From NCBI RefSeq assembly GCF_001463765.1, contig NZ_BBWK01000019.1, positions 1 to 61,888 of the forward strand: a stretch of DNA of 61,888 nt, in the 5' to 3' direction. Positions 32,999-42,799 of this stretch are shown in pieces. Numbering within the stretch: position 1 is the first letter of the stretch; each line of letters starts with the position of its first letter. Made by a program: the position numbers and the translations under genes. The stretch is from Aureimonas sp. AU4. Lineage in GTDB: Bacteria; Pseudomonadota; Alphaproteobacteria; Rhizobiales; Rhizobiaceae. A model generated the notes under the pieces. That model worked only from the letters and a program-made list of their open reading frames with translations, was not told where the DNA came from and made no database searches.

Positions 32999-33949
32999 AT
33001 GACCACGACGATCAAACGCGTCCTTCTCGGCGAGCAGGGACTGCTCGTCCTCTTCGTCCTCGCCTTCGCGCTCGTGTCGCTGACGGTTCCCAACTTCCTG
33101 ACCGAGCGTAACGTGCTCGGCCTTCTCCAGTCGGTGGTGACGATCGGCATCGTCGCCTGCACGATGATGTTCTGCCTCGCCTCGCGCGACTTCGACCTCT
33201 CGGTCGGCTCGACGGTCGCCTTTTCCGGCATGGTCGCGGTGATGGTCTCGAACGAGACGGGCTCGATCCCGCTCGGACTCGTGGCCGCGCTCGCCGCCGG
33301 CGCGCTGGTCGGGCTCGTCAACGGCGTCGTGATCGCCAAGCTCCACATCAACGCGCTGATCACGACGCTCGCCACCATGCAGATCGTGCGCGGCCTCGCG
33401 CTGATCGCGTCGGACGGGCGAGCCGTCGGCATCAACGACCCGGCCTTCTACGCGCTGGCGCTGAGCCGCTTCCTCGGCGTGCCGACGCCGGTCTGGATCA
33501 TGGCGATCCTGTTCGCGGTCTTCGCCTTCGTGCTCAACCGCACGGTGTTCGGCCGCAACACGCTCGCCATCGGCGGCAACCCGGAAGCCTCGCGGCTGGC
33601 GGGGGTCGACGTCGACTGGGGCCGCATCGGCATCTTCGCGCTGCAGGGACTCGTCTGCGCGGTGGCGGGCATTCTCCTCGCCTCGCGCATCACCAGCGGC
33701 CAGCCCAACGCCGCGACCGGGCTGGAGCTCTCGGTGATCTCGGCCTGCGTGCTGGGCGGCGTATCGCTGGCGGGCGGGCGCGCGACCATGAGCGGCGTCA
33801 TCGTCGGCGTCCTGATCCTCGGCATCGCCGAGAACGTCATGAACCTCCTCAACATCCAGGCCTTCTACCAGTACGTCGTGCGCGGCCTGATCCTCCTTTT
33901 CGCCGTGCTCCTCGACAACCTGCGCTCGCGCGCGCTCGGACGGCGGTAG
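32999..33949 (+). CDS. araH: sugar ABC transporter permease (AraH-type)
   Basis: 316-residue inner-membrane protein with 8-10 hydrophobic segments. The BPD_transp_2/RbsC-AraH signatures are visible: [81 protein letters not shown], and the C-terminal [49 protein letters not shown]. It pairs with AraG. The next gene, aldose 1-epimerase, begins 5 bp after the stop. Confidence 0.92.
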   Translation: MTTTIKRVLLGEQGLLVLFVLAFALVSLTVPNFLTERNVLGLLQSVVTIGIVACTMMFCLASRDFDLSVGSTVAFSGMVAVMVSNETGSIPLGLVAALAAGALVGLVNGVVIAKLHINALITTLATMQIVRGLALIASDGRAVGINDPAFYALALSRFLGVPTPVWIMAILFAVFAFVLNRTVFGRNTLAIGGNPEASRLAGVDVDWGRIGIFALQGLVCAVAGILLASRITSGQPNAATGLELSVISACVLGGVSLAGGRATMSGVIVGVLILGIAENVMNLLNIQAFYQYVVRGLILLFAVLLDNLRSRALGRR

Positions 33950-33954
33950 CCTCG

Positions 33955-34848
33955 GTGGAAACGCTCGCGCTGCGCGCCGAGGGGCTGGAGGCGCGCCTTT
34001 CGCCGCAAGGCGGCCGCGTCCTCTCGCTCGACTGGCACCTCGACGGGCGGGCCGTTCCGCTTCTCCATCCCGACGAGCGGACCGGTCCCGGCACGCGCTC
34101 GGCCTTTCCGCTCGTGCCCTTCGGCAACCGCCTTCCCGGCAACAGCTTCCGCTTCGGGGCGCACGAATACACCTTCGCTCCCAACACCGAGGACCCGTCC
34201 TACCTTCACGGCGACGGATGGCTCGGCGGCTGGCAGGTCGAGGCGTTCGACGGCGCATCGGCGGAACTCGTCTTCCGGCACGAGGGCTCGCCGTTCCGCT
34301 ACGAGGCGCGCCAGAGTTTGCGCATCGCGGACGGCGCGTTCCACCTCGCGCTCGGCGTGCGCAACGCGGGCGACCGGCCCCTGCCCTTCGGCCTCGGCTG
34401 GCATCCCTTCTTCCCGCGCACGCCGGGCACGCGGCTCGAGATGCGGGCGCGGGGCTTTCGCGAGGAGCGTGCCGGCCATCTGCCGGGCGACGCCGCCCTC
34501 TTGCCCTTCGACCTCGACTTCTCCGCCGGGGCGCCCTTGCCCGGGCGCTGGGTCAACAACGGCCTCGAGGACTGGGACGGGCGGGCACGCATTCTGTGGC
34601 CCGAACGCTCGGCGGGCCTCCTCGTCGAGGCCGGCCCGCTGTTTGCCCACGCCTTCCTGTTCCTGCCGGACCGGGCCCGCGCGCCGGAGGCCGAGTGGTT
34701 CTGCCTGGAGCCCATGAACCACCGCGCCGGCGCCCACCACCACGCCGACGGCGGCGGCCTCGTCGCGCTCTCCCCCGGCGAAAGCCTGTCGGGCGCGATC
34801 CGCCTCTCGCCCTTTCCTCTGCCGCCGGGGAGCCCGAGCCGCCCATGA
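33955..34848 (+). CDS. aldose 1-epimerase (mutarotase)
   Basis: GTG start, 297 residues. It has the galactose-mutarotase-like fold: [32 protein letters not shown] (the His of the active site), [18 protein letters not shown], and the [26 protein letters not shown] end. It would interconvert alpha and beta anomers of the imported sugar so that the dehydrogenase can use the right form. It overlaps the next gene by 4 bp (ATGA). It is a GalM-type protein but need not be galactose-specific. Confidence 0.88.
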   Translation: METLALRAEGLEARLSPQGGRVLSLDWHLDGRAVPLLHPDERTGPGTRSAFPLVPFGNRLPGNSFRFGAHEYTFAPNTEDPSYLHGDGWLGGWQVEAFDGASAELVFRHEGSPFRYEARQSLRIADGAFHLALGVRNAGDRPLPFGLGWHPFFPRTPGTRLEMRARGFREERAGHLPGDAALLPFDLDFSAGAPLPGRWVNNGLEDWDGRARILWPERSAGLLVEAGPLFAHAFLFLPDRARAPEAEWFCLEPMNHRAGAHHHADGGGLVALSPGESLSGAIRLSPFPLPPGSPSRP

Positions 34849-35993
34849 AGATCACCAAGCTCACGACCTACATCGTTCCCCCGCGGTGGCTGTTTCTGAA
34901 GATCGAGACCGACGAGGGCATCACCGGCTGGGGCGAGCCCGTGGTGGAAGGGCGCGCGCTCACCACCGAGGCCGCCGTCCACGAGCTGGCCGACTACCTC
35001 GTCGGCCGCGACCCGATGCTGATCGAGGACCACTGGAACGTCCTCTACCGCGGCGGCTTCTATCGCGGCGGCGCGATCCACATGAGCGCGCTCGCGGGCA
35101 TCGATCAGGCGCTCTGGGACATCAAGGGCAAAGCTCTCGGCCAGCCGGTCCACCAGCTGCTGGGCGGCCAGTGCCGCGACCGTATCAAGGTCTATTCCTG
35201 GGTCGGCGGCGACCGGCCGGCGGATGTCGCGCAGAACGCCCGCGAGGCGGTGGCGCGCGGCTTCAAGGCGCTGAAGATGAACGGCTGCGAGGAGCTCCAG
35301 ATCGTCGACACGTTCGACAAGGTGGAGCGCGCGGTCGCCGCCGTCGCGGCCGTGCGCGAGGCGGTCGGCCCCCATGTCGGCATCGGCGCGGACTTCCACG
35401 GCCGCGTCCACAAGCCGATGGCCAAGGTGCTGGCGCGCGAGCTCGAGCCCTACAAGCTGATGTTCATCGAGGAGCCGGTGCTCTCGGAGAACCGCGAGGC
35501 GCTGGCCGAGATCACCAAGCACTGCTCGGTGCCCATCGCGCTCGGCGAGCGGCTCTACTCGCGCTGGGACTTCAAGGGCGTGCTGCAGGATGGTTACGTC
35601 GACATCATCCAGCCCGATCTCAGCCATGCCGGCGGCATCACCGAGTGCCGCAAGATCGCGGCCATGGCCGAGGCCTACGACGTCGCGCTCGCGCCCCATT
35701 GCCCGCTCGGGCCCATCGCGCTCGCCGCCTGCCTTCAGATCGACGCCGTCAGCTACAACGCCTTCATCCAGGAGCAGAGCCTCGGCATCCACTACAACGA
35801 AGGCAACGATTTGCTCGACTACGTGTCGAACCCGGAGGTCTTCGCCTACGAGGACGGGTTCGTGGCGATCCCGCAAGGGCCCGGGCTCGGCGTCGAGGTG
35901 AACGAGGAGTACGTGGTGCGGCGCGCGAGCGAGGGGCACCGCTGGCGCAATCCCGTCTGGCGCCATGCCGACGGGTCGTTCGCGGAGTGGTGA
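34845..35993 (+). CDS. dgoD: D-galactonate dehydratase
   Basis: 382-residue enolase-superfamily enzyme of the mandelate-racemase subgroup. Sequence blocks match Dgo[74 protein letters not shown], the metal-ligand region [66 protein letters not shown], and [19 protein letters not shown] with its catalytic His. It removes water from D-galactonate to give 2-keto-3-deoxy-galactonate (De Ley-Doudoroff pathway). The kinase and aldolase of that pathway are not in the window. Confidence 0.9.
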   Translation: MKITKLTTYIVPPRWLFLKIETDEGITGWGEPVVEGRALTTEAAVHELADYLVGRDPMLIEDHWNVLYRGGFYRGGAIHMSALAGIDQALWDIKGKALGQPVHQLLGGQCRDRIKVYSWVGGDRPADVAQNAREAVARGFKALKMNGCEELQIVDTFDKVERAVAAVAAVREAVGPHVGIGADFHGRVHKPMAKVLARELEPYKLMFIEEPVLSENREALAEITKHCSVPIALGERLYSRWDFKGVLQDGYVDIIQPDLSHAGGITECRKIAAMAEAYDVALAPHCPLGPIALAACLQIDAVSYNAFIQEQSLGIHYNEGNDLLDYVSNPEVFAYEDGFVAIPQGPGLGVEVNEEYVVRRASEGHRWRNPVWRHADGSFAEW

Positions 35994-35998
35994 GCGAC

Positions 35999-36778
35999 AT
36001 GGCGGGACGTCTTTCGGGCAAGCGCATCATGGTGACCGGTGCCGCGCAGGGGATCGGCGCGGCGATGGCAGAGGCCTTCGCGCGCGAGGGCGCGGCGCTC
36101 CTCCTCGTCGACCGCGACGAGGCGCTTCTCGCCGAGACCGCCGCCGGGCTGCGGGCCGCCGGCGCCTCGCTCATCGCCGTTGCGGCCGACATCACGGACG
36201 CGGAGGCGATCGGCCGTGCCGTGGACGAGGCGCGCGCGGCGATCGGCCCCGTCAACGCGCTCGTCAACAATGCCGGCATCAACGTCTTCGCCGAGCCGCT
36301 CGCCGCAACCGACGCCGAGTGGGACCGCTGTTTCGCGGTCAACCTCAAGGGCGCCTGGAACTGCTGCCGCGCCGTGCTGCCGGGCTTGATCGAGGCGGGC
36401 GGCGGCGCGATCCTCAACATCGCCTCGACCCACGCCTTCACGATCATCCCGCATACCTTCCCCTACCCGCTCGCCAAGCACGCGCTTCTGGGAATGACGA
36501 AGTCGCTCGGCCTCGAATACGCGGGGCATGGCGTACGCGTGAATGCGCTCGCTCCCGGCTATGTCGCGACGCAGAAGGTGCTCGACTACTGGGCGTCGTT
36601 TCCCGACCCCGAGGCGGCGCGGGCCGAGACGCTCGCGCTGCACCCGGGTGGTCGCATCGCGAGCCCGCAGGAGATCGCGCTCGCCGCCGTGTTCATGATC
36701 TCCGACGAGTGCCCGTTCATGAACGCCACCTGCCTCACCGTCGACGGCGGCCTCAGCGTCCTGCAGCACCCGGCGTGA
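35999..36778 (+). CDS. short-chain dehydrogenase, likely sugar 1-dehydrogenase
   Basis: 259 residues from ATG 35999; GTG 35990, overlapping the dgoD stop, is an alternative start. It has NAD motif TGAAQGIGAAMA, VNNAGINVF, NIASTHAF with the catalytic Ser, and the YPLAKHALLG Tyr-x3-Lys pair. The C-terminus has NATCLTVDGGLSVLQHP. In an operon with galactonate dehydratase and mutarotase, the natural reaction is oxidation of D-galactose (or L-arabinose) to its lactone. That assignment is from context; sequence alone gives only SDR. A terminator hairpin follows at 36786. Confidence 0.85.
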   Translation: MAGRLSGKRIMVTGAAQGIGAAMAEAFAREGAALLLVDRDEALLAETAAGLRAAGASLIAVAADITDAEAIGRAVDEARAAIGPVNALVNNAGINVFAEPLAATDAEWDRCFAVNLKGAWNCCRAVLPGLIEAGGGAILNIASTHAFTIIPHTFPYPLAKHALLGMTKSLGLEYAGHGVRVNALAPGYVATQKVLDYWASFPDPEAARAETLALHPGGRIASPQEIALAAVFMISDECPFMNATCLTVDGGLSVLQHPA

Positions 36779-36785
36779 CGCCGTC

Positions 36786-36804
36786 GCCTTCCCGAGAGGA
36801 AGGC
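36786..36804 (+). terminator. terminator hairpin after the galactose/arabinose operon
   Basis: Perfect arms GCCTTCC / GGAAGGC around a CGAGA loop, 8 bp after the SDR stop and before the chemoreceptor gene. Confidence 0.6.
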
Positions 36805-36872
36805 CGCCTTAAGACTTCGCTCGATACAATGTGTCCCGATCTTTCGGTAGAGCCGCCGGTCGGGACGACACC

Positions 36873-38948
36873 ATGAAACTCAGCATGAAGCTTATCGCCT
36901 GCGTCGGGGCAGGCCTTGCGGTGACGCTGCTCCCGGGCGCGGCCTATCTGGCGAGCACCACGCGCGAGAACGCGGTGGCGAGCGCGCAGCGCACGATCCT
37001 CGGCGAGGCCACCAGCGCCGCCCACGTGGTGGAAACCGAACTCTACCAGTATGCGGGCGGCCTCGGCTCGGCCTCGACGCTTCTGGGCGAGCGGCTCGAG
37101 AGCGGCCAGCTCGACCGCCCCGGCCTGTTCGTCGCCTTGAAGCGCAACCTCGAAGCGTTCCCGACGGCGTTCGGCAGCTGGTTCATCGAAAGCCCCAAGG
37201 CCTTCGACGGACGCCAGGACGAGGTGCGCGACAACAAGGAGCTGGGCGCCAACGCCAACGGCATCCTCGCTGCCTACTGGACGCGCGACGACGCCACCAA
37301 GGTCAGCTTCTCGACCTTCAAGGACGACTACAAGGCCGACTGGTGGACGGCCTCCGCGAACTCCGGCAAGCTCGCCATCTCCTCGCCCTATGTGGAAGGC
37401 TCCACCGGGCGCGGCGTCATGATCTCGTCGCTCTCCATGCCGCTTTCCTCCGCTGGAAAGATGATCGGCCTCATCGGGCTCGACGTCGACCTCGGCGGCC
37501 TGTCCACGCGCCTTCTCGCCCTGAAGCCCTTCGGCGTCGGCTCGGTCACCCTCCTGTCGGGCAAGGGCGACTGGATCAGCAACCCGGACGCGGGCCTTCG
37601 CGCCAAGCCCTACGGCGACGGCGCCGGCAGCGCGGAGCTGCGGGCCGCCATCCAGAGCCGGACCGCCACCACGGCGGAAGGGCTCGTCGCCACGGACGGG
37701 ACGGTCTTCCAGCGGCTGTTCCTGCCCTTCGACATGCCGGCGCTGAGCGCGGGCTGGATCATGGTCGTGGACGTGCCGCAGGCGGCGATCATCGGCCCGG
37801 CGGACCGGCAGGCCCTCACCATGTTCGCCGGCGTCGCCGCGTGCCTCGTCGTGGTGGTCGCGCTGCTTGCCTTCTTCAGCCGGCGCATGATCGCGCGCCC
37901 CTTGCGCCATGCGGTGGAGGCGGCCAACGCGATCAGCACGGGCGACCTGTCGCTCAAGATCGCGGCCAAGGGCAGCGACGAGGTGTCCGAGCTCCAGCGC
38001 GCCATGGCGTCGATGACCGCCAAGCTGCGGGAGATTGTGTCCGACGTCGCAGCCTCGGCCGATCTCGTGGCCTCGGGCTCCTCGCAGTCGGCGGCGACCG
38101 CCGAGCGCCTGTCGTCCGGCTCCACCGAGCAGGCGGCGGCCTCGGAAGAAGCCTCGGCGGCCGTCGAGCAGATGACCGCCAACGTTCGCCAGACCTCGGA
38201 GAACGCGACGCAGACGGAGCGGATCGCGGGCGCGGCCTCGCTGAACGCCGAGCGCTCGGGCGAGGCAGTCGCCAAGTCCGTGGAGGCCATGCGCACGATC
38301 GCCGACAAGATCACGATCGTGCAGGAGATCGCGCGCCAGACTGACCTCCTCGCGCTGAACGCCGCGATCGAGGCGGCGCGCGCGGGCTCCCACGGCAAGG
38401 GCTTCGCGGTCGTGGCCTCGGAGGTGCGCAAGCTCGCCGAGCGCAGCCAGGAGGCGGCGAGCGAGATCGGCACCCTGTCCTCGAACACGCTGCATGTGGC
38501 CGAGGAGGCCGGCGCCCTTCTCCAGCAGCTCGTGCCCGACATCCGCCGCACCTCGGAGCTGGTGGCCGAGATCTCGGCGGCCTGCCGCGAGCAGTCGGTC
38601 GGCGCCGAGCAGATCAACCAGGCGATCCAGCAGCTCGACCAGGTGACGCAGGCCAATGCGGGCGCGGCGACGCAGATGTCGGCCACCGCCACCCAGCTCT
38701 CCGCCGAGGCCGCGCGCCTCACCGAGCGCGCCGGCTTCTTCCGGATCGGCGCCGCGACCCTGGCACGGCCCGCCCAGCCACCCGCCGAGCGGCGCGAGTC
38801 CGTGCGTGTCCTGCAGGAAAAGGTCGCAGCCTTCGGCGAGCGGCACCGTCCCGCGGCGCGCCCGCCGGTCGCAGCCTTGGCCGGGCCGGACAAGGGGATG
38901 GCGCTGGACCTCGACGGCGACGGCGGCTTCGAGCGCATGAGCGCCTGA
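36873..38948 (+). CDS. methyl-accepting chemotaxis protein with large periplasmic (dCache-like) sensor
   Basis: ATG at 36873 gives 691 residues. TM1 is about 6-26, a periplasmic Cache-type domain is about 35-290 ([52 protein letters not shown]), TM2 is near 310 ([18 protein letters not shown]), followed by HAMP and the signalling domain. The highly conserved hairpin tip is [45 protein letters not shown]. No C-terminal CheR-tether pentapeptide is seen. Its place beside the sugar operon suggests, but does not prove, that it senses a sugar or amine ligand. The 68 bp after the preceding hairpin must hold its promoter. Confidence 0.92.
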   Translation: MKLSMKLIACVGAGLAVTLLPGAAYLASTTRENAVASAQRTILGEATSAAHVVETELYQYAGGLGSASTLLGERLESGQLDRPGLFVALKRNLEAFPTAFGSWFIESPKAFDGRQDEVRDNKELGANANGILAAYWTRDDATKVSFSTFKDDYKADWWTASANSGKLAISSPYVEGSTGRGVMISSLSMPLSSAGKMIGLIGLDVDLGGLSTRLLALKPFGVGSVTLLSGKGDWISNPDAGLRAKPYGDGAGSAELRAAIQSRTATTAEGLVATDGTVFQRLFLPFDMPALSAGWIMVVDVPQAAIIGPADRQALTMFAGVAACLVVVVALLAFFSRRMIARPLRHAVEAANAISTGDLSLKIAAKGSDEVSELQRAMASMTAKLREIVSDVAASADLVASGSSQSAATAERLSSGSTEQAAASEEASAAVEQMTANVRQTSENATQTERIAGAASLNAERSGEAVAKSVEAMRTIADKITIVQEIARQTDLLALNAAIEAARAGSHGKGFAVVASEVRKLAERSQEAASEIGTLSSNTLHVAEEAGALLQQLVPDIRRTSELVAEISAACREQSVGAEQINQAIQQLDQVTQANAGAATQMSATATQLSAEAARLTERAGFFRIGAATLARPAQPPAERRESVRVLQEKVAAFGERHRPAARPPVAALAGPDKGMALDLDGDGGFERMSA

Positions 38949-38974
38949 GCACCCGCGCGGGCAGGCGGGCGACC

Positions 38975-39580
38975 TTAGCCCTGCCCATCCCGCTCGCGCA
39001 GGAGACCCGAGGCCATCAGGCGAAACGCCGCGTCGGCCCGCGGCAGCACCGCCTCCGGGGCGTCGCTCGCCGCGACCCAGAGCGCGGCGTTGAGCGCGGC
39101 GCCGTTCAGGAGGCGCGCGGCCGCCTCGACATCGACGGGGCGCAGGATCCCGTCCCGCAGGAGCTGCGCCACGGCCTGGCGCGTCAGATCCAGGCAACCG
39201 TTCTGGCTCGGCCATTGCGAGGGGTCCCCGAGGAACGCCGGTCCGTCCAGAAGGACGATGCGCCGGACCTCCGGGTCGAGCGCCATGCCGATATAGGCCG
39301 ACCCTTCCGCCAGCAGAGCGTCCCAGGCGCTGGGCGCCGATGCCGCCGCCTCGCGGGCGCGCGCCGCCATCTCGCCGTCGATCTCGGCCACGACGGCGGC
39401 GAGCAGACCGCGCTTGTCGCCGAAGCTGTGATAGAGCGCGCCGCGCGTCAGCCCTGCCTCGGCGGTCAGCTCGTCCATCGAGGCGGCGGCGAAGCCCGTC
39501 GCCGCGAAGGCCCGTCGCGCGGCGGCCAGAAGCCTCGCCCGGTTTTCCCCCATCGTTTCGGCTCGGCGGCTAGGTGCCAT
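38975..39580 (-). CDS. TetR-family transcriptional regulator
   Basis: ATG at 39580 gives 201 residues. The N-terminal helix-turn-helix is RARLLAAARRAFAATGFAAASMDELTAEAGLTRGALYHSFGDKRGLLAAVV. The C-terminal ligand domain has VRRIVLLDGPAFLGDPSQW, as in YbiH/TetR_C groups. It is divergent from the RidA-type gene, and three palindromic operators (39596-39660) lie just upstream of its start. It probably represses both itself and the RidA/amino-acid dehydrogenase pair. The last codons run into a GC-rich tail. The effector is unknown. Confidence 0.92.
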   Translation of the reverse strand: MAPSRRAETMGENRARLLAAARRAFAATGFAAASMDELTAEAGLTRGALYHSFGDKRGLLAAVVAEIDGEMAARAREAAASAPSAWDALLAEGSAYIGMALDPEVRRIVLLDGPAFLGDPSQWPSQNGCLDLTRQAVAQLLRDGILRPVDVEAAARLLNGAALNAALWVAASDAPEAVLPRADAAFRLMASGLLRERDGQG

Positions 39581-39595
39581 ATCGACTCTCGGTTG

Positions 39596-39660
39596 GCATA
39601 CGCCCCGTATGCGAATTGACATACGTTTCGTATGCGAATATCTCACATACGCCTCGTATA
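39596..39660. promoter_or_regulatory. three TetR operators, CATACG-N3-CGTATG
   Basis: Site 1 at 39597-39611 is CATACG-CCC-CGTATG (extended to 7-bp arms at 39596-39612). Site 2 at 39620-39634 is CATACG-TTT-CGTATG. Site 3 at 39646-39660 is CATACG-CCT-CGTATA, with one mismatch. The start-to-start spacings are 23 and 26 bp. The array begins 16 bp from the TetR start codon, so it overlaps its promoter and the divergent RidA promoter. Confidence 0.85.
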
Positions 39661-39745
39661 TCACTTCGCGAGATCATTCGAAACCGAAGCCGTTTCGGTT
39701 CGGCGCGCCACGATGCGCGAACCGACGGCCGAGCGGAGACACGAC

Positions 39746-40144
39746 ATGACAAAGCGCGACGCCATCTTCCCCGAAGGCCGCCATGCGCTCTACGAGAAGC
39801 ACGGCTATTCCGCCGCGATCCGGTCCGGCGATCTCCTGTTCGTGTCCGGCCAGGTCGGCAGCGGGCTCGACGGCGAGCCGGTGCAGGGCTTCGAGGCCCA
39901 GGTCGAGCAGGCGTTCCGCAACCTTGCGGCGGTGCTCGCCGCCGCGGGCTGCGGCTTCGACGACGTGATCGACGTCTCGACGTTCCACACCGACCCGCAG
40001 GCACAGCTCCCGGCCGTGATGGCAGCCAAGAGCAAGGCCTTTCCCGACGCTCCCTACCCGACCTGGACGGCGGTCGGGGTCACCTGGCTCGCGGGCTTCG
40101 ACTTCGAGATCAAGGTCGTCGCGCGAATTCCCACAGGAGCCTGA
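39746..40144 (+). CDS. RidA-family protein (enamine/imine deaminase)
   Basis: ATG at 39746 with GGAG upstream gives 132 residues, the family size. It has the RidA layout: GYSAAIRSGDLLFVSGQVGSGLDGEPVQGFEAQVEQAFRNLAAVLAAAGCGFDDVIDVSTFHTD and FPDAPYPTWTAVGVTWLAGFDFEIKVVA. The strict RidA catalytic Arg (in the RP.RTAV... motif) is replaced: the same place reads YPTWTAVGV, so this is a Rid subfamily rather than the archetypal RidA. The likely role is hydrolysing reactive enamines or imines, which D-amino-acid oxidation by the downstream DadA-like enzyme would form. Confidence 0.85.
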   Translation: MTKRDAIFPEGRHALYEKHGYSAAIRSGDLLFVSGQVGSGLDGEPVQGFEAQVEQAFRNLAAVLAAAGCGFDDVIDVSTFHTDPQAQLPAVMAAKSKAFPDAPYPTWTAVGVTWLAGFDFEIKVVARIPTGA

Positions 40145-40301
40145 GCCGGCCCCTTGCGGGCGGTCTTGACCCGGCCGCTCGCCCGGGTCCATCGATAGCC
40201 GGTCGCGTCCGGGGGAGAGGTTCGCGGGGGCCGGATCCGAGACGCTTGTCGGCGCCTCTTCGGCACTTCCGTTCCGGACGCGAGCGGTCGGAGGGCATGG
40301 C

Positions 40302-41555
40302 ATGAAGGTCGTAGTTCTGGGCGCCGGCGTGATCGGCGTCACGTCGGCCTGGTATCTGGCGCGCGCGGGGCACGAGGTCGTGGTCCTCGACCGGCAGGAG
40401 GGGCCGGCGCTGGAGACGAGCTTCGCCAATGCGGGCGAGGTCTCGTTCGGCTACTGCAGCCCCTGGGCCGCGCCGGGCATCCCGCGCAAGGCGATCAAGT
40501 GGCTGATGATGGAGCATGCGCCGCTGGTCCTGCGGCCCAAGCTCGACGCGGCGATGCTGCGCTGGATGGCGCAGATGCTCGCCAACTGCACCTCCTCGGC
40601 CTATGCGCGCAACAAGAGCCGCATGCTGCGCCTGTCGGACTACAGCCGCCTGTGCCTCGCCGAGCTGCGGCGCGACACCAACATCGTCTACGACCAGCGC
40701 ATGAAGGGCACGCTCCAGCTCTTCCGCACGCAGGCGCAGCTCGACGCCTCGCTCAAGGACCAGAAGGCACTGGAAGCGGACGGCATCCCATTCGCCGTCC
40801 TCGACCGCGACGGCTGCATCCGCGCCGAGCCGGCGCTGGCATACACGAGCGCGGAGTTCGTGGGCGGCCTCCAGACCCCGCAGGACGAGACCGGCGACTG
40901 CTTCAAGTTCACCAACGCGCTGGCCGAGATGGCCGAGAACCGGGGCGTCGCCTTCCGATGGGGGGTCGGCGTGCGCCGCATCCTCAGCGACGGCGGTCGC
41001 GCGAGCGGCGTCGAGACGGATACGGGCACGGTGAAGGCCGACGCGGTGGTGGTGGCGCTCGGCTCCCATTCGCCGGGGCTGGTCGCCGAGCACGGCGTCC
41101 GCCTGCCGGTCTATCCGGTGAAGGGCTACTCGCTGACGATCCCGATCGTGGACGCGTCGCGCGCGCCCGAATCGACCGTCATGGACGAGACCTACAAGAT
41201 CGCCATCACGCGCCTCGGCGACCGCATCCGCGTCGGCGGCATGGCGGAGATCTCGGGCTTCACCAACGACCGGCCCGAGCGACGGCGTCGCACGCTGGAG
41301 CACTCGGTCGGCGATCTGTTTCCGGGCGGCGACCTGTCCCGCGCGGCGTTCTGGTCGGGCCTTCGCCCGATGACGCCGGACGGGACCCCGGTGATCGGCC
41401 CGACCAAGCTGCCGGGCCTCTTCCTCAACACCGGCCACGGCACGCTCGGCTGGACCATGAGCTGCGGCTCGGGACAGCTTCTCGCCGACCTCGTCTCGGC
41501 GCATGCGCCCGCCATCGACGCGCGCGATCTCGGCATGGCGCGCTACGGTCGCTGA
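40302..41555 (+). CDS. dadA: D-amino-acid dehydrogenase (DadA-like)
   Basis: 417 residues, beginning [32 protein letters not shown], the FAD-binding DAO opening. DadA signatures follow: [17 protein letters not shown] (here [30 protein letters not shown]), [37 protein letters not shown], and the C-terminal [14 protein letters not shown] and [22 protein letters not shown]. It oxidises D-amino acids (mainly D-alanine) to 2-keto acids plus ammonium at the membrane. The RidA-like gene lies upstream and could clear the imine product. A perfect hairpin begins one base after the stop. Confidence 0.92.
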   Translation: MKVVVLGAGVIGVTSAWYLARAGHEVVVLDRQEGPALETSFANAGEVSFGYCSPWAAPGIPRKAIKWLMMEHAPLVLRPKLDAAMLRWMAQMLANCTSSAYARNKSRMLRLSDYSRLCLAELRRDTNIVYDQRMKGTLQLFRTQAQLDASLKDQKALEADGIPFAVLDRDGCIRAEPALAYTSAEFVGGLQTPQDETGDCFKFTNALAEMAENRGVAFRWGVGVRRILSDGGRASGVETDTGTVKADAVVVALGSHSPGLVAEHGVRLPVYPVKGYSLTIPIVDASRAPESTVMDETYKIAITRLGDRIRVGGMAEISGFTNDRPERRRRTLEHSVGDLFPGGDLSRAAFWSGLRPMTPDGTPVIGPTKLPGLFLNTGHGTLGWTMSCGSGQLLADLVSAHAPAIDARDLGMARYGR

Positions 41556-41589
41556 GGTCGGGGCCGCGACGCGCGTCGCGGCCCCGACC
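41556..41589. terminator. 34-bp perfect palindrome, terminator
   Basis: 17-bp arms without a loop, starting directly after the DadA stop codon; left arm begins GGTCGGGGCCGCGACGC. With the second hairpin it separates convergent genes. Confidence 0.75.
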
Positions 41590-41596
41590 GATGCGA

Positions 41597-41618
41597 GCGC
41601 CGCCCGAGGGGGCGGCGC
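41597..41618. terminator. second terminator hairpin (convergent)
   Basis: Perfect 9-bp arms GCGCCGCCC / GGGCGGCGC with a GAGG loop, 10 bp before the end of the leftward binding-protein gene. Confidence 0.7.
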
Positions 41619-41627
41619 CTCGTTTCC

Positions 41628-42731
41628 TCAGAAGTCGAAGTTGTTGATGTCGGCCTTGGTGAAGACCTTCGGGGCGCCGAGCAGGATCTGGCTCTGGTTG
41701 ACGATCTGGAGCTCGCCGAGGCGGCCCGCCTTGAAGGTCTTGTCGCCGGGCTTCAGCGTCCCGTCCGCCACCGCGCGCATCGCCATGCCCGCCGCGTAGC
41801 CGAGGTCGACCGTCGACCACAGGATCGTCGACTTGATGCAGCCGCCGTTGACGTAGGGCTTCATCGCGTTGGGCAGCGCGAGCCCCACCACCGAGACCTT
41901 GTCGCACAGCTTGTTCTGCTGCACCGCCTCGGAGGCTGCCGGCGTCGCGACCGAGGTCATGCCGAGGATGCCCTTCAGGTCGTCGCCGTACTTGTTGATC
42001 AGGGTCTGGGCCTGGTTGAAGGACAGGATGTTGTCTTCCTGCGCCTCGACCGTCTCCAGGAACTTCAGCTTCGGGTGGCACTTGGCGGCATAGCCGCTCA
42101 TCTCCGTGATCCAGCGCGCCTGGTTGGGCGTGGTGAAGGTGGAGGTGACGATGGCGAACGAGCCCTCCTCGCCGATCTCGGAGGCGAGCTGGTCGATCAT
42201 CGCCTTGGCGACGCCGTTCGGCTCGGCCTGGTTGACGAACCACTGGCGGGCGTCGGCCTCGGCCTCGGCGTCGTAGCCGACGACGTTGATGCCCGCTTCC
42301 AGCGCGCGCTTCAGCACGGGGGCGATCGCCACCGGGTCGTTGGCGGCAAACAGGATGCCGTCGACGCCGGACGTGATGTAGTTGTCGATAAAGGTGATCT
42401 GCTCGTCGATATTGGCCTTGGTCGGACCGTCGGTCGTGACGGTCATGGAGCCGATCTCCTTGGCCGCTTCCTGGATGCCGGCCGCGGTGGAGGCGAAGTA
42501 GCCGACGCCGACGAGCTTCGGGATGTCGACGACGCGCAGCGGCTTGCCCTTGCGGTCGGGCGCGTTGGTCGGCATGCCGCCGTTGTATTCGCCGGGCGCG
42601 GCCGCCGACACCGAGGCGTCGCAGGCGAGCGGGTTGGCGGGCTGGTCGTCGCCGCCGGTCCAGGCGGTCTGCGCCATGGCGGGTGCGGTGAGAAGACTGG
42701 TTCCGACGAGGAATGCCAGAAGGGTGCGCAT
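41628..42731 (-). CDS. sugar ABC transporter substrate-binding protein (RhaS/LsrB-like)
   Basis: ATG at 42731 gives 367 residues with a Sec signal peptide (RTLLAFLVGTSLLTAPAMA). The CUT2-type periplasmic binding domain follows: DIPKLVGVGYFASTAAGIQEAAKEIG, NIDEQITFIDNYITSGVDGILFAANDPVAIAPVLKRALEAGINVVGYD, GILGMTSVATPAASEAVQ. The pattern resembles rhamnose-, fucose- and AI-2-binding proteins, not ribose. It is the last gene of the importer set, which is unusual because binding proteins are often first. A hairpin separates it from the upstream permease gene. Context points to L-fucose or another 6-deoxy sugar. Confidence 0.85.
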   Translation of the reverse strand: MRTLLAFLVGTSLLTAPAMAQTAWTGGDDQPANPLACDASVSAAAPGEYNGGMPTNAPDRKGKPLRVVDIPKLVGVGYFASTAAGIQEAAKEIGSMTVTTDGPTKANIDEQITFIDNYITSGVDGILFAANDPVAIAPVLKRALEAGINVVGYDAEAEADARQWFVNQAEPNGVAKAMIDQLASEIGEEGSFAIVTSTFTTPNQARWITEMSGYAAKCHPKLKFLETVEAQEDNILSFNQAQTLINKYGDDLKGILGMTSVATPAASEAVQQNKLCDKVSVVGLALPNAMKPYVNGGCIKSTILWSTVDLGYAAGMAMRAVADGTLKPGDKTFKAGRLGELQIVNQSQILLGAPKVFTKADINNFDF

Positions 42732-42770
42732 GGGGTCTTGTGTCCTCCCTGAGACAGTGACGTTTCGCTC

Positions 42771-42791
42771 GCGCGGCCCTCCCGGCCGCGC
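42771..42791 (-). other. intra-operon hairpin between permease and binding-protein genes
   Basis: Perfect 8-bp arms GCGCGGCC / GGCCGCGC around a CTCCC loop. It may stabilise the downstream binding-protein transcript or partly attenuate it. Confidence 0.5.
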
Positions 42792-42799
42792 GCCGCCCT

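Noticed and set aside
31373-34258. 961-codon open frame on the minus strand opposite araG-araH
   Set aside because: It is an Arg/Asp/His-rich shadow frame typical of GC-rich genes; the plus strand encodes clear ABC proteins.
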